Positions 51,166 to 63,251 of a DNA stretch of 64,000 nucleotides are shown here, piece after piece. This stretch comes from Rhizophagus irregularis (Eukaryota > Glomeromycota > Glomeromycetes > Glomerales > Glomeraceae). A program made the translations under genes and the position numbers. The notes beneath the pieces were generated by a model. It was not told the origin of the DNA. It saw nothing but the letters and a program-made list of their open reading frames with translations, and did no database searches. Where the stretch lies: contig NC_089437.1 of NCBI RefSeq assembly GCF_026210795.1, positions 2,418,001 to 2,482,000 of the forward strand, in the 5' to 3' direction. Numbering within the stretch: position 1 is the stretch's first letter; every line of letters begins with the position of its first letter.

Positions 51166-52780
51166 CAGTTATACCTTACAGTGTCCGGTCTGATGATCTT
51201 TCTGAGTCCAGTCATGTCAATTTTTAGTACAGTCATGTGGATTTGGGTCCGGACCCTCAGACCATGTGATCTAATGATCCGCTTAAAATCACTTGGGTCT
51301 GATTAATTATAAAGCTTGATCTTTGATCTCTACATTTTGCCATTCGCTTTATAATAAGTCATTAAAAAAAAATTTTTTTAATTTAATGAGATATTAATAT
51401 TATGCCATAATGAATAATTATAATGTCATTAATATTATATAATTAATAATTTTAATTGATAATTTCAAATTTGTAAGCCTTCTAAATGAAATTTACAAAT
51501 TTCTTTCAATTTTTTATGTATTTAATTTTATAAAGAACATGGATGTAATTGACATTACTGAAAATAATAAAAATAATATTACATTTAATTCAATTTAATT
51601 CACTAATTAAAGCTCCGAACAGGTCAATTTGGTTTGGATTATAGATGGTTCAGATTAGAGCCAAAATCTGTAAGAACTGAACCGAAAAACAAGCAGTTCA
51701 GTTCAGTTTAATCTGATTTTTATAAAAATGCGAAAAATCGAATAGCCGGCCATCTAGTGATCGTATAAAGTCGAATCATATATCATTGGATTCGTATCGA
51801 CGAGACGCGTCGAATGGTGGTAAGATCATGTCTCTAGCATCGATAGAACACACGTTAACCTACGCTAAATGATTTATCAATAATTGGAATTAGCAAGCTA
51901 TTTATCGGTGCTAGAGATATGATCTTAGGACCATTCGACGCGTCTCAGTGAGACGAATCCAATGAATATAAATTCGTTCGTGTACGACCACTAGATGGCG
52001 AATAATATCAAGTTTCTCATTTTTTTAAAATTTTCGAGCGTTAAAAATTAAAAATTCTGATACATGAATTTATTCGTCGTCCAATGGTCGTACAAATATG
52101 AATTAGGATTCATTGGATTCGTCTTGATGAGACGAGTCGAATGGTGGTGAGATCATGTCTCTAGCATTAATAGATCGTAAGTTAATTCACGCTAAATAAT
52201 TTATAAAAAATTGGCATTAGCAAGCTATCTATTGATGCTAGAGACGTGATCTTACCACCATTCGACGCGTCTCGTCGAGACGAATCCAATGATATATGGC
52301 TCGACTTTATACAATTACTAGATAGCCAGCTATTCGATTTTTCGCATTTTTATAAAAATCAGATTAAACCGAACTGAACTACCAGTTTTTCGGTTCTAAT
52401 ATCCGAACTGAATCGAACCAAATTTTGAGCTGGTTTTGGATCAGTTCCCCAGATTAGCCTGAACTGTTCGGAGCTTTATCACTAATAGAAATACAAATGT
52501 TAGTTATAAAATTTTTCGTGTTAATATTAATATTAATGTTATATTTTATAACTATTATAATTGTAATTATTAAATACAAGAAATGTAGATCAGTCGTGTT
52601 AATTTAGTTCAGTCCAATTGATCAACATCACAGGACTTGGCACAATTAACTCAGTCTGATGGTAGCAAAGTCTGATCAAAGTTTAAATTCAATTCACATC
52701 AAAATTCACATGACTGTGCTAAAAACTGACATGATTGGACTCAGAAAGATCACCAGACCAGACTCAGTAAGGATATACTC
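51166..52780. mobile_element. Element inserted at the right edge of the outer hAT
   Basis: Roughly 70-bp imperfect inverted ends containing GATCTTTCTGAGTCCAGTCA and its inverse (51210 and 52745 regions). CTAGTTTTC flanks both sides (51157-51165 and 52781-52789), so the duplication is 8-9 bp and the exact edge is uncertain by one base. After removing the foldback element inside, about 740 bases remain with no coding frame. Confidence 0.75.
51608..52478. mobile_element. Foldback (long inverted repeat) element
   Basis: 871 bp flanked by a perfect 8-bp duplication TCACTAAT (51600-51607 and 52479-52486). Ends are TAAAGCTCCGAACAG. Inverted homology continues inward for well over 200 bases. The centre has four alternating arms (near 51750-51840, 51900-52008, 52078-52170 and 52220-52322). 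All share ATTGGATTCGT...GACGCGTCGAATGGTGGT and GTCTCTAGCA segments, forming two hairpin modules side by side. Non-coding. Confidence 0.85.
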
Positions 52781-52791
52781 CTAGTTTTCTC

Positions 52792-53790
52792 ATTGTTAAA
52801 GAAATTTTCTTATGATCAAATGAATGTGATAATTCTAGCCAGCATTGAAATATTATAATTTCAGCCTGAATTATAAAAATTTTTGACCAATAAGATAGGA
52901 CACATGTGATTCGATTTGTTTCAAATTTAGGCCGATCATATAAAAATCAGTTAGTTTTAAACGCCTATAACTTTTTATACAGATTTTTTTTCAAAAATCT
53001 GATTGGTAATTTGATAGTACTTGTCTTGAAAAATAAAACTACCAGTTTATTTTCTTTAAAATTTTATAAGATTTTTTAGTACTATAATTTTATTGTTAAA
53101 TATAGTTTACTTGCACCATATTAAAATTTAAACTTTTTCATTTTTGAAAAAAAAGTAAAAAAACCAAATTTTTACAAATTTTAATATAAAATGAATAGAA
53201 ACATAGAAATATTTTATTAGTAGGTGAATTTCATTATAAAATTTATTAAATTTATATATAAATTATATTTTAATGAAATTTATCAAAAGTAAATATAAAG
53301 TTAAATCCTTTTTTTTTAATAATTATCTGAAATAATTACTTTAATATTATTATAAAAAATTACTATTATACAATTTTTGGCTAAAATTATAATATTATTA
53401 TATAGTATTCTTTTTAATATACCTTTTATATAAAATATTTATTTTAATATATTAAATATATAATATATAAGTTTATTTATTTCATAAAATCATTATTATT
53501 ATATTTATTAATTTTATTTTAAATAATATTTTATATATACAAAACTTTTTCAAAAAACATTTTATTTAATTAATAAATGTTTATAGTAAATTAATTATAT
53601 ATTATAAAATTCAATATAGTTAACTTTTTTTATAAATATCTTTTATATAAGAACTTTTTTTAAGTATACATTTTTTGATTTTAATTTTTTTACATAAAAT
53701 TTCTCTTTTATAATTACTTTATTAATTATAAGTACAATTATACCAACTATTAGTTTTATATTATAAAAAAATATATATATATATTAATAA
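52792..53790. other. Very AT-rich spacer between transposons
   Basis: About 1 kb, extremely AT-rich after 53080. No gene or clear element end until the MULE inverted repeat. Confidence 0.5.
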
Positions 53791-53792
53791 AA

Positions 53793-53914
53793 TTGCTACA
53801 AATCACCGGCGGTGATCATCACCGGTGTCATGCGAATTTTTTATACTCCAAAAAATAAAATTGCTATAAATCACTAGCAGCGATTATCACTGGTGTCATG
53901 CAAATTTTTTTATA
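53793..53914. repeat. Tandem duplication of the left MULE terminal repeat
   Basis: A second, diverged copy of the left end begins at 53861, 68 bases after the first (TTGCTATAAATCACTAGCAG). Its palindromic core has lost symmetry. The right end has a single copy. Confidence 0.7.
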
Positions 53915-54280
53915 CGCATGGTTATTTATCACAACGCGTGACTGTTTTCGACTTTATCATATGCCTTTCGTCATTGTTTAGCTTTATCACGGTTACTTTC
54001 TCTCACAGTCTTGTATCTCACTTAAAACCCATAAAGATTTCTTTAGCTAACGATTGTTGCCAATTTATCGTGGTTTGATAAATAATTTGAAGGTAAGGAA
54101 GTAGTATCACTAGTATCTAAAGTATTTAATTTCATTATTGTTGTTTCCACTGGTTTCATTTTTACCTTTCACTTTGCAACCTACAGTACATCAATAAGAA
54201 TTAGTTTGTATAGAAGACTTAGGTAAAACTGTAAAGAGAGTACAACCGTGTTTGATAAGTAGCACTTTGTAACGCTGCTT

Positions 54281-57062
54281 ATGGAATTCGAATATCAAGG
54301 CCAATCACCATCCCAAACTAATTTTGTAATTCCGTTTATGGAGTTCGAATATCAACCATTTGTAATTCCTTTTATGGAGTTCGATTATCAAGGCCAATCG
54401 ACATCCCTAACTACCTTTCAGTAACGCCACTTATGGAGTTCGATCGTCGAGGCCAATCAAGCATCAGTAACTTTGTAATGCCACTTATGGAGTTCGATCA
54501 CCAAGGCCAATCTGACTTTATAACGCCGCTTATAGAGTTAAGTCATCAAAGTCAATCACCATTCCAAACTACAAACATTGTAGTTATAGATGATAACGAA
54601 AATACAAATGGACGTTATAACGATGAAAACACGAATGCAAACAAAGTAATACTAAAAGTTGGTAATACCTTTAAAGACTGGAACGAGGTTGATGTAATTA
54701 TCAATCAGTACGCAAAACAAAACGGATTCGTTGCTATTAAATTCCGTAAAGATTTTGATGAAGTTGATAAAATGATCGTTCGACGACGTGTCTATACTTG
54801 TTGGAAATCTGGAATCAGTAAACCGAAGAAAGTCGAAGATATTACATTACACCGTGATGCTACTACAACCAAAACAAATTGTTCATGGCAAGCATCATTT
54901 AATTTTGGAAAACGCGCGACCGCCATACATCTTACCAAATTCAACAATATCCATAATCATCAATGTGATCCAGTAACTATAGAACTCGCTCCTATGAATC
55001 AACGTTTTCCACAAGTAGTTCTGGATAAAATTGAACATTACACCATCAATGGACATTTAAGTGCTGGACAACAGTACGATCTCCTTCTTAAAGAATTTTC
55101 TCAACATCACATAAAGAAAAAAATCTATACAACGCAATTCAAAAGTTCTGGGGAGTTCGAATTCATGATGAGTCTGACGCGGCAATGATGTTCTCATATC
55201 TTATAGAGCAGCGTAGTAAGGATCCCGATTTTATTGTTATAGCACGATTGGAAGGACCATCTAATGAACTCACTGGGCTTTTTTGGATGACAAGTCAACA
55301 GCGTAACGAACTTTGGCCTAAATATCACGATATTGTCATACAAGACAATACAGCCAAGACGAATCGATATGAAATGGCCCTTAGCTTATTTGTTAGTGTT
55401 GACAACAACTTTAAAACAAGGATCCTCGCTCAAGCACTAACAAAATATGAAACGTTAGCTGACTATAATTGGATATTGCAATGCACTTTAGAAGCCACAA
55501 GTAATCTTTCACCTGTTGTGTTATTCACAGATGGTGATCCGGCGATGATAGCTGCCGTTCAGAATACTTATCCACAAACTCGACACCTACTATGTATCTA
55601 TCATATTACAGAAAATGTAAAGAAGAAAGCTAAGTCTAAATTGCATAGAGAGATGATCAATAATTTCATTAGAGATTTTCATCACATGCGCAATAGCTAT
55701 ACTCAATGCCAATTCGAATTAAGATACAAAGAGATGCTCACAAAATATGAGCCATGTCGAACTTATCTTGAGAAAAAACTTTATCCAAGCCGAGAATCAT
55801 GGGCGAGGTATGCCATCGGGAAGGTATTCACAGCAGGGGTCGAGTCAACTCAACGGGTCGAATCCATTAATGGTGTTCTTAAAAAGCATCTTGACCGTGG
55901 TACACTTTTAAAGGAGCTAGTAAGGGAAGTCGAACGTAAATTAGATAAAGAATCATATTACAAACGTCTTAATGATTATTATGGATCAAACCCAACAATT
56001 GGTCTTCCATCAGCATACAACTCCATCTTTAAAGACATTGATTCTATTTTAAAGGAATGTTTAGCACCTATACCATTATCACTTCAGAGGGCACAAATGA
56101 AACAGGCATTATTATACCAGGAAACATTAATTACAATAGATCAAGTGAGTAGTTATAAAGCTTTCATTTTAATATAATGTTTGTAGTATGCTAATCCAAT
56201 TGATTTAAAGGTTAACGAACCTGATAATAATCCTTCAGATATAGTGGAATATATGTATGATATGCCACAAATCCGATTGCAAGACCTTTTATCAAACCTA
56301 GATAATACCGAAATTCAGGAAATATGGGAGGTTAGCTATATAACAATAACATCATCTACAGCTAAACCACACTATGTAGCGATTCTTGCAGACGCAACAT
56401 CATTTTGTACATGCATGAATATTATTAATCAAGGGATGCCATGCCGACATCAATATCGTATTCTACTTCAATCTGATAAAGCCGTATTCCATATGGGCTT
56501 CATTCATACGCGTTGGTTTGAGTCCATGCCATCTGAAACATCAAGATACGCCACAATTGCTCAAGGAAATAAAACTTACTCAATCAAACTATTGCACTAC
56601 ATTGATCAAATTCGAACAGGCAACGTTTATACATCAACTATTAAGAAAACGGCTGATAAAAAGATCGAATTTGGTAGTGCAATGTCTATGGCAAAAACTA
56701 GTGTCCAAATTGCTGTGATAGAAGGTGCAACAGGGGAACTGACTGGACTTCTCACACAATTTATAATGAAATATCGACGCGCTACAGGACTAAATATTGA
56801 AGAAGTTCAAGAAGGTTATTCCTCAAAGAATAGTTGCCAATGACAACCATTAGTTGTGATAGATAATAATCGCATTCCAGAGATATCAAATCCAGAGTAC
56901 CACAAGCCAAAAGGCCGTTCTCCAAAACGTTATAAAGCGGTAACAGAAATGGCCAATAAACAAAATATAACTTCTTCTTCCAAGACGTGTAGTCATTGTT
57001 TAGAAAAAGGTCATAATATTAGAAGTTGCGCAAAGCATAAAGCTTCTGAACAGGTTGTTTAG
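54281..57062 (+). pseudogene. Decayed FAR1-MULE-SWIM transposase
   Basis: The N-terminus is a short tandem repeat of PLMEFDYQGQS type and already changes frame near 54420. A FAR1 DNA-binding domain follows (VGNTFKDWNEVDVIINQYAK, then CSWQASF and HNHQC). A one-base frame loss sits in an A run near 55140. The MULE domain shows VIQDNTAKTNRYEMALSLF, FTDGDPAM and GVESTQRVESINGVLKKHL, so the DDE set is present. An intron lies near 56142-56210. A SWIM zinc finger (CTC...GMPCRHQ) is next. A TGA at 56841-56843 then cuts off a zinc knuckle CSHCLEKGHNIRSC that stays in the same frame. At least three lesions make autonomy unlikely. Confidence 0.88.
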
Positions 57063-57334
57063 TGAATGTGGAGTTTGGTAAGGTAGCTAATAAAAATGCG
57101 CCTGTACATTGTATTACATTTGATTGGTTTAATCAAATTTTAGAATTACGATAGACGCGTGTGTGTAACATGCCACAAATTTTTAGAGTTTAAGTTTAGA
57201 AGCGGCATTTTGTAAATAAATTAAATAAATTACGTTTGTGGTAAATTTGCGCTTTATTAATTATAATTGAAGTGATTTAAATATTATCACGTGACAGCGG
57301 TGATGATCACCGCCGGTGATAAATAGCAAACTCC

Positions 57335-58421
57335 ATATATTAATAACCAATAAAAATGTGAGTTCTGTGATCACCTGACGTTAAAGTTGTCTACCTACTG
57401 AGTTTAACAATCACTCAATAGTGCACACATGGGGTACTATACGTATGATGAGTGGTTTGTAGTTTAATTATATTAGAGTAGCTTTTAGAATCATACTATG
57501 TATATATATTTTTATTATATTTCTACTTTAATAAAACTGCAAATACGCTGCAAATAAAACAATAAAATATGTATTATATAGTTTGCACTTTAAAAGAAAA
57601 GTTTTATATTTTTTATAATATTTTCAGTAAATAAATAATTTTTAAGTATATTTTATATTATAAACCATTTTGAATCTTGATTATTATCAGCTTTCTTTTT
57701 TTTAAATGTTATAATTTAATTGATTTTAAATTTTTATTTATTTTTTTTTTATTTGATATTTTTATTTTATTTTTTTTCTATATTGTTACATAATTCTTAT
57801 TTCTGTTTCATTAACTATTAGTTAATATTTTATTATTATTTAATTTTATAGAGTATAGTTAGACTGATTTTTATTAGAAATTTTATTGGTAATAATTTAA
57901 TAATATTAAAGATTCTTTAATATTTGTTAAATAAAATATATACTAACTTTTTTTTTAAAAAAAAAAAATATTATAAACTATTTTTATATATATAATCATA
58001 TTTATTTATATATAAAAGTACTAGATTAATATTTTTACTAATAGGTATATTTCATTATAATTATACTATTAAATTAAAAAAGTTGATTGTGTTATTACTA
58101 ATTTGGTTTGAAGTGATAACTAACATTAGAAATGTTAAGCTGATTAGTTGTGGCAAAAAGTCAAACAGTCAAAATTATAGGTATTTCAATAATATTGTAA
58201 CAATATATATATATATTACTAATAATTCCCAATAAAAAATTAGCAATAAAAGTATAATTCTAGTAAAATAATATAAGAGTTTTTTAAAAATAAAAAAAAA
58301 TCTATTAAACAAATAATAATAAAACATAAAACACAAAGGTAAAATAAATAAAGCATACGAAAAGTTTAATACTGTAAAAAAAACTAACAATCAAATCATA
58401 CAAAAAAAATAATACTTTAAT
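57335..58421. other. AT-rich spacer between the MULE and the second hAT
   Basis: Poly(A)/poly(T)-rich sequence with no supported gene. Its last 8 bases are the left target copy of the next element. Confidence 0.5.
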
Positions 58422-58737
58422 TAATGTTCGAAAGGTTGCTGTCAGGTGTCGATAACGTATTTCAACTGAATTCCCGAAAATAAAAATCAAACTCGATAAA
58501 TATTCAGGTTAAAATTTATCTAACTCGATTTCTGATCCGACCTGATATAGCTTAACTCCCAGATAACCCAGGTCAGATAAATTTTCAGATCTTTAAAACA
58601 AATTTGTTTATAATCAGCAAAACAATAATAGTAACATGTAGATCGCACAATTTTACAAGAAAGATTTCATATTTTTATTGATAAAGTATAAAATTCTAAA
58701 ATTCTAATTCTCATTATTAAATCATTTTTTCCATATC

Positions 58738-61700
58738 TTACGCCCACCAAGACTTCAAATACATACATGCACGGATTGTATTAGTTTTGAGATTACTTCT
58801 TTTAGCCGTAATTAAATCTGGGTTACTAGAAAAAATCTGTTCTACTGGAACACTTGTATAGTTGGGGACACAACAAATCATCAAGTTGTTTCAAATTGAG
58901 ATTTTAAAAAATCACGTGATTTATATAACACTAATTTGCAATTGGTTAAAAATCAAACCATATCGGGAAATGTTTTACTTTATTAATCATCAATATTTTC
59001 AAAAATAAAATCTGGAACAAATCTTTCACAGCTTTTTTTCTTTTTTTAGCTATTTTTTGACAGTGTTATGCTTGTCTCTTTAGTCGTGCCATGGGAAAAA
59101 ATTCTATGATCTGCATTACCTCTCAGCCAGTCATAGTTCTGGCCTAAATTATAGAATTTTGTCAATTTCTGGCCGGAATTAGATGTTTCAAATCCTACTG
59201 TTTATTAAGAAAATACTGAACTTTGCAGGCTAATAACTTTTGATTTAGATCACCAATCAGGATAATCTCAACGTCATTTTGTAGTTTAAGTTAGTAACAA
59301 TTAAACTATGTTGAGTTATTTTAAATATATGCATCCAAAATATTTTTATTAAATTTCTAATTTGGACAATTTTATTTGATGAATTGTTGTGTTCCAAACC
59401 GTAGCTAAATTAAAATCATTTTATTAGCTAGTAATTAGTAATAGTAAAAATTGTTAAATATTTTTATCTGTAATTGCGAGATAATCCCTTGCCATTATTG
59501 CTAGGTGCGGATACTCTACTTCATTCAACTACGTATGTTTATAGTAATTAAATTAGTAAAACTAAACTAATAATTTATATTATTAAATAATTACCTTCCA
59601 CCAAAGTAGAACATCTTGATTTCAATCTGCTCGAGAAGTTTTTAGGTATAATTCCACTTCATTTTGCTGAAAATTTTACTTTTTGCCAAAAATATGATCT
59701 AAAAATTCATTATCTTTGTCATTATTATCATTAACTTCTACATTTATAACAGGTGCATAATTATTATTGTAAGCATTTAGAACTGTTTCTTTTGCGTAAT
59801 GAATAAAACTTTGCTTCCACTTATTATTTTCATAATAGTTCAGCTTAAACCGTGGATCAAACACTATATAATTGTTAATGTGATAAATATTAGTCAGATT
59901 TATAATAAAATTATAATTTTTTATATTTAACTTACCAGTAGCAATTGTATACATAGTAGTATCATCAGTTTTTTCATAATAAATCTTAAGTTTCTCTAAT
60001 CCTGCTTTAACAGCAATTACTATATCACTAGAGCTATCAAAATTTTCACAATATGTTATAGGATATTTTGCAGATGAAAGTATTTTAGTAGTCTGTACGA
60101 ATATCTATTTTAATATAAATAAAAAAAATTTTTAATCAATCATAAAGGTTAAATAAATATTACAATTTACTTACCTTTAAAACAGAAATAATCTCTTTGA
60201 TTTTATTCCATTCATCATCAGTAATTTCAAAACTTCTAAGATCTCTATCTGAATTTACCATTGCATCTATTGTCTAAATATAAAAATAATATTATTATTT
60301 TAAATATAAATAAAAAAGCAATTGTATTTAATAAATACTCTAATCTCACGCATTTTAAATGCACGGTTAAGCATGTCAAAGGTGGAATTCTACCGTGTTT
60401 TCACATCTAAAATGAGTTTAAGATCCTTAAGATTAACAGCTTCAGAGTGGCGCGCAAATCTTTCTTGGCATTGTGGTGAAAGTCTTATTTTTACTACAAG
60501 TCTACGAAGCTATAATTATAGTATAAAATTAATATTATAACAATTGAAAAATTTAAAAATAATCAATAAATCAACTAACTTTTGGAATTATTTCTCCAGC
60601 ATTTATAGTTGCATCCATATTATTCATGATGTCATCCTCAGTTTGCGCTTCACCAGCTTTTAATTGCTTTAAGATTTCTTGTACAACTAAATTTATAATA
60701 TGAGCAAGGCATCGACAATGAGAATTAATAGCATTAAAAAAAATATTTTCTTTGTGACAAACATCTTCTAAATGTTTCATAAAAGTGATATTATTCGATG
60801 CATTATCGCTTATAACTGCAAAAACCTATTAAAGTTACAATGATTTTATGAGATTTAAGTTCATATAATATAAATATTAAATATTATACAAATTATATAT
60901 TTACCTTTGCTAAAATTCTGAATTCATGACAACTTTTTACAAAAGCATTACAGAGGTTCTCACCAGAATGAAGACCAGAAAGATCTATAAAATCCAGTAA
61001 TTTATCCTGAAGTCTCCAATCTTTTGTAATCCAGTGTGTTGTAATAGCTAAAAAAGCATAGCCATTCATTGATGTCCATGAATTTAAAGCAAATGAGATT
61101 CTTTCTGGTATACCCTATTAAATAATTAAATAATTAAATAATTCGATTTATTAAAAATCATTTATATGTATGTTTAAAATTACCTGAAATAATTCCTTTA
61201 TTTTTTTTTGTTCCACATTAAAACTTTCTAATATATCATTTTTTATTGTATTTGCTGACAGAACAAGTGCATCTGAATTTAATATCTTTATCATCTGACA
61301 AAAGTATTTATTTTCTAGTATTGTGAACAGCTGATCATTATCAATTACCCATTTGAAAACGAACCAATGAAAATCTTTTTGTGTAAACTTAAAATGAAAA
61401 ATGTAAATATTATAAAAATAATTTATATATTTTACTGCTTGTATATTAACTTACTTTAGATGGAAAAGTTGTATGGCCTACAAATTCATCTAATGTATTT
61501 TGGCTTTCTATTATTAAATTCTTTGCTTTTTTTGGATTTTTATCTGGATGATTACGCTCTAAATGACGCTAAAGATTTGATGTATTAGAGTCTCCTATTT
61601 TGCGAAGCCATGTTTAATTTCTAAAATATTAAGAAAAATAAAATGTTAGCACATATTTATACTATTTAACTTTATAAAATACTTATATACAGTATAAAAA

Positions 61701-61866
61701 AAATTTTAAAAAATACTTACAAACAGTTCAAACACTTAACTTCCCAGTGAGTTTTTACATTTTTATGCTGTGATGAAAAGTCGTTTTCTTTAAAAAGTTC
61801 TCTAGTAAAAAGTTCACTTCTTAAATAATTTCGCTTCCTAAGAGAGGTTTTTTCAGCTTCACTCAT
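58738..61866 (-). pseudogene. Decayed hAT transposase with BED finger
   Basis: Opens with MSEAEKTSLRKRNY and a BED-type finger (HWEVKCLNC...WLRKIGD...RHLERNH). A frame loss lies just before WLRKIGD and a nonsense codon replaces the residue before RHLERNH (about 61571). The catalytic core follows: GIPERISFALNSWTS, AVISDNASNN and CRCLAHIINLVVQE. The C-terminal dimerisation domain is present but split: EYPHLAIMARDYLAI (near 59510) and TSVPVEQIFSS (near 58860) are about 600 bases apart. The frame ends TIRACMYLKSWWA and a stop. Introns occur between the core pieces. Confidence 0.82.
58861..59470. mobile_element. Probable insertion splitting the hAT dimerisation domain
   Basis: GTTGGGGACACAACAAATCA at 58861 is inverted at about 59380-59400 (TGAATTGTTGTGTTCCAAAC), giving roughly 24-bp imperfect inverted ends. 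The block lies exactly between two normally adjacent motifs of the transposase. The target duplication is unclear, possibly TA, and the right border could be up to 70 bases further right. Confidence 0.5.
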
Positions 61867-62126
61867 TTTTTTAATACAAATAATACAAATGAAGTTAGAT
61901 CGCGTAGTAGATTGTGTAACATAAATATATATATCGAAGATCATCTAATCATCTTATTAAAACCCGGGTTAACCTGTGTCAACCTGGGTCAAGCAAAGGT
62001 ATGACCCTGATTCGACAGGTTGAAACAAATCTATGACTCGTGTCAAATAAATAAAACCCCGATTCAGAATTTAAACATGAGTCAGGTCAAACAACCTGGG
62101 TCTGACCTGACCCTTTCGGAACACTA

Positions 62127-63251
62127 ACTTTAATAAATAATACAATTTAAACTTTCTGTTAGATTAACTCAAGTGTTAACAACTTTTATTCAAAAGAAAA
62201 TATTGCCTTATATATATTTGCATTGACAGTTTGAACTTATCAATATTATCCTATTATATTAATATGATTAATCAATCAATTGTTTCTTTCTTATTGCAAT
62301 TATCTGTAAAAACTTTTCTATTACTATTTTATATAAGTTTTATATATTTATATAATTCATCAATTATGTAAATCTCAAAAAACTTCTCTAGCCATTATGG
62401 CAGATTTATAAAATACCCTAAATTTGTTTGTCATATTAAATTAAATAAATATTTGACAGTCTTTTAGTCACCAAATTTCCCAAATTTATTAGTAAACAGT
62501 CATAAATGAACTTTAAAAAATTTTTTTGTATTCCAAATCTTGCGTTTAACCAATTTTTCCATTACCTAACCAATTTTTCCAATATTAAAGATGCGTCATA
62601 TTTGAAGTTTAATGTTTCTGTAAGTCAATTTTAATTTTTGAGGGTGCAGCAGGGTTTTTGCCAAATTTTATAAATCCATTGTAATGCTAACTAATAAAGC
62701 AATTTTACTAATGTTATAATAATCAATAGTCTAATTAATTTAACTGGTTTTTTTAAAAATTGTAAATTAATATTTTTACAAATAAAAAAGTTAAAATTGA
62801 AGTAAGATAATGCAAAAAATAAAAGAGTAAATATTAATTTTGAAAATTGCTGTATAATTTATATGGGTATATTAGAGTTTACTAATTATTTTATAAAATA
62901 ATACCATGCCATTAAATTGGTTAATAAAAGAAATCTCTGGAATGTAATTTTTCCTTATGAGTATCATATGAGATGTCCGACTGCCGGTATGATATAAGAT
63001 GATGCATTTTTGATAGTGAATTTTATAGTGACGCTCGCTTCAATTGAATATCATGTGATAGTTAGTTAATAAAAAATTTTTTATACATGATGTCTAGAGT
63101 CTAGACCTTGTCGGTGATGTGAGGATGTTGAACAAACCATGTGACCAACTTAATAAATGCTTAGTTATTATGATTTATGACTAATAAATTCTCTCCTTTC
63201 TCTTTTGTTTGAATATTCCGTGTTTATAAATATCAAGGAAGCTTTTTTGCG
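62127..63251. other. Intergenic region upstream of Ku80
   Basis: AT-rich and non-coding. A perfect 15-base palindrome GTCTAGAGTCTAGAC lies at 63092-63106. Confidence 0.5.
63092..63106. promoter_or_regulatory. Perfect palindrome upstream of Ku80
   Basis: GTCTAGA-G-TCTAGAC, two 7-base halves around one base, 145 bases before the ATG. It could be a dimeric factor site; no named factor is recognised. Confidence 0.35.

Larger units (their letters stand above)
53791..57334 (+). mobile_element. MULE (Mutator-like) DNA transposon
   Basis: Inverted ends of about 40 bp share TTGCTA, AATCACCGGCGGTGATCATC and a TGTCA segment (53793-53832 and 57290-57329). The terminal core is itself palindromic. ATATATTAATAA flanks both sides (53779-53790 and 57335-57346), a plausible 9-12 bp target duplication, though the sequence is simple. 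It carries a decayed FAR1/MULE transposase. Confidence 0.85.
58422..62126 (-). mobile_element. Second hAT element, ZBED type
   Basis: 3,705 bp with a perfect 8-bp target duplication ACTTTAAT (58414-58421 and 62127-62134). Ends are TAATGTTCGAAAGG and, inverted, TAGTGTTCCGAAAGG. Subterminal GGTCAGGTC and AACCTGGGTC copies resemble those of the element at 46869, suggesting shared or related transposase. It carries a decayed transposase on the minus strand. Confidence 0.88.

Noticed and set aside
53779-53790. ATATATTAATAA as a firm MULE target duplication
   Set aside because: Listed only as plausible: it matches on both sides but is low-complexity sequence in an AT-rich region.
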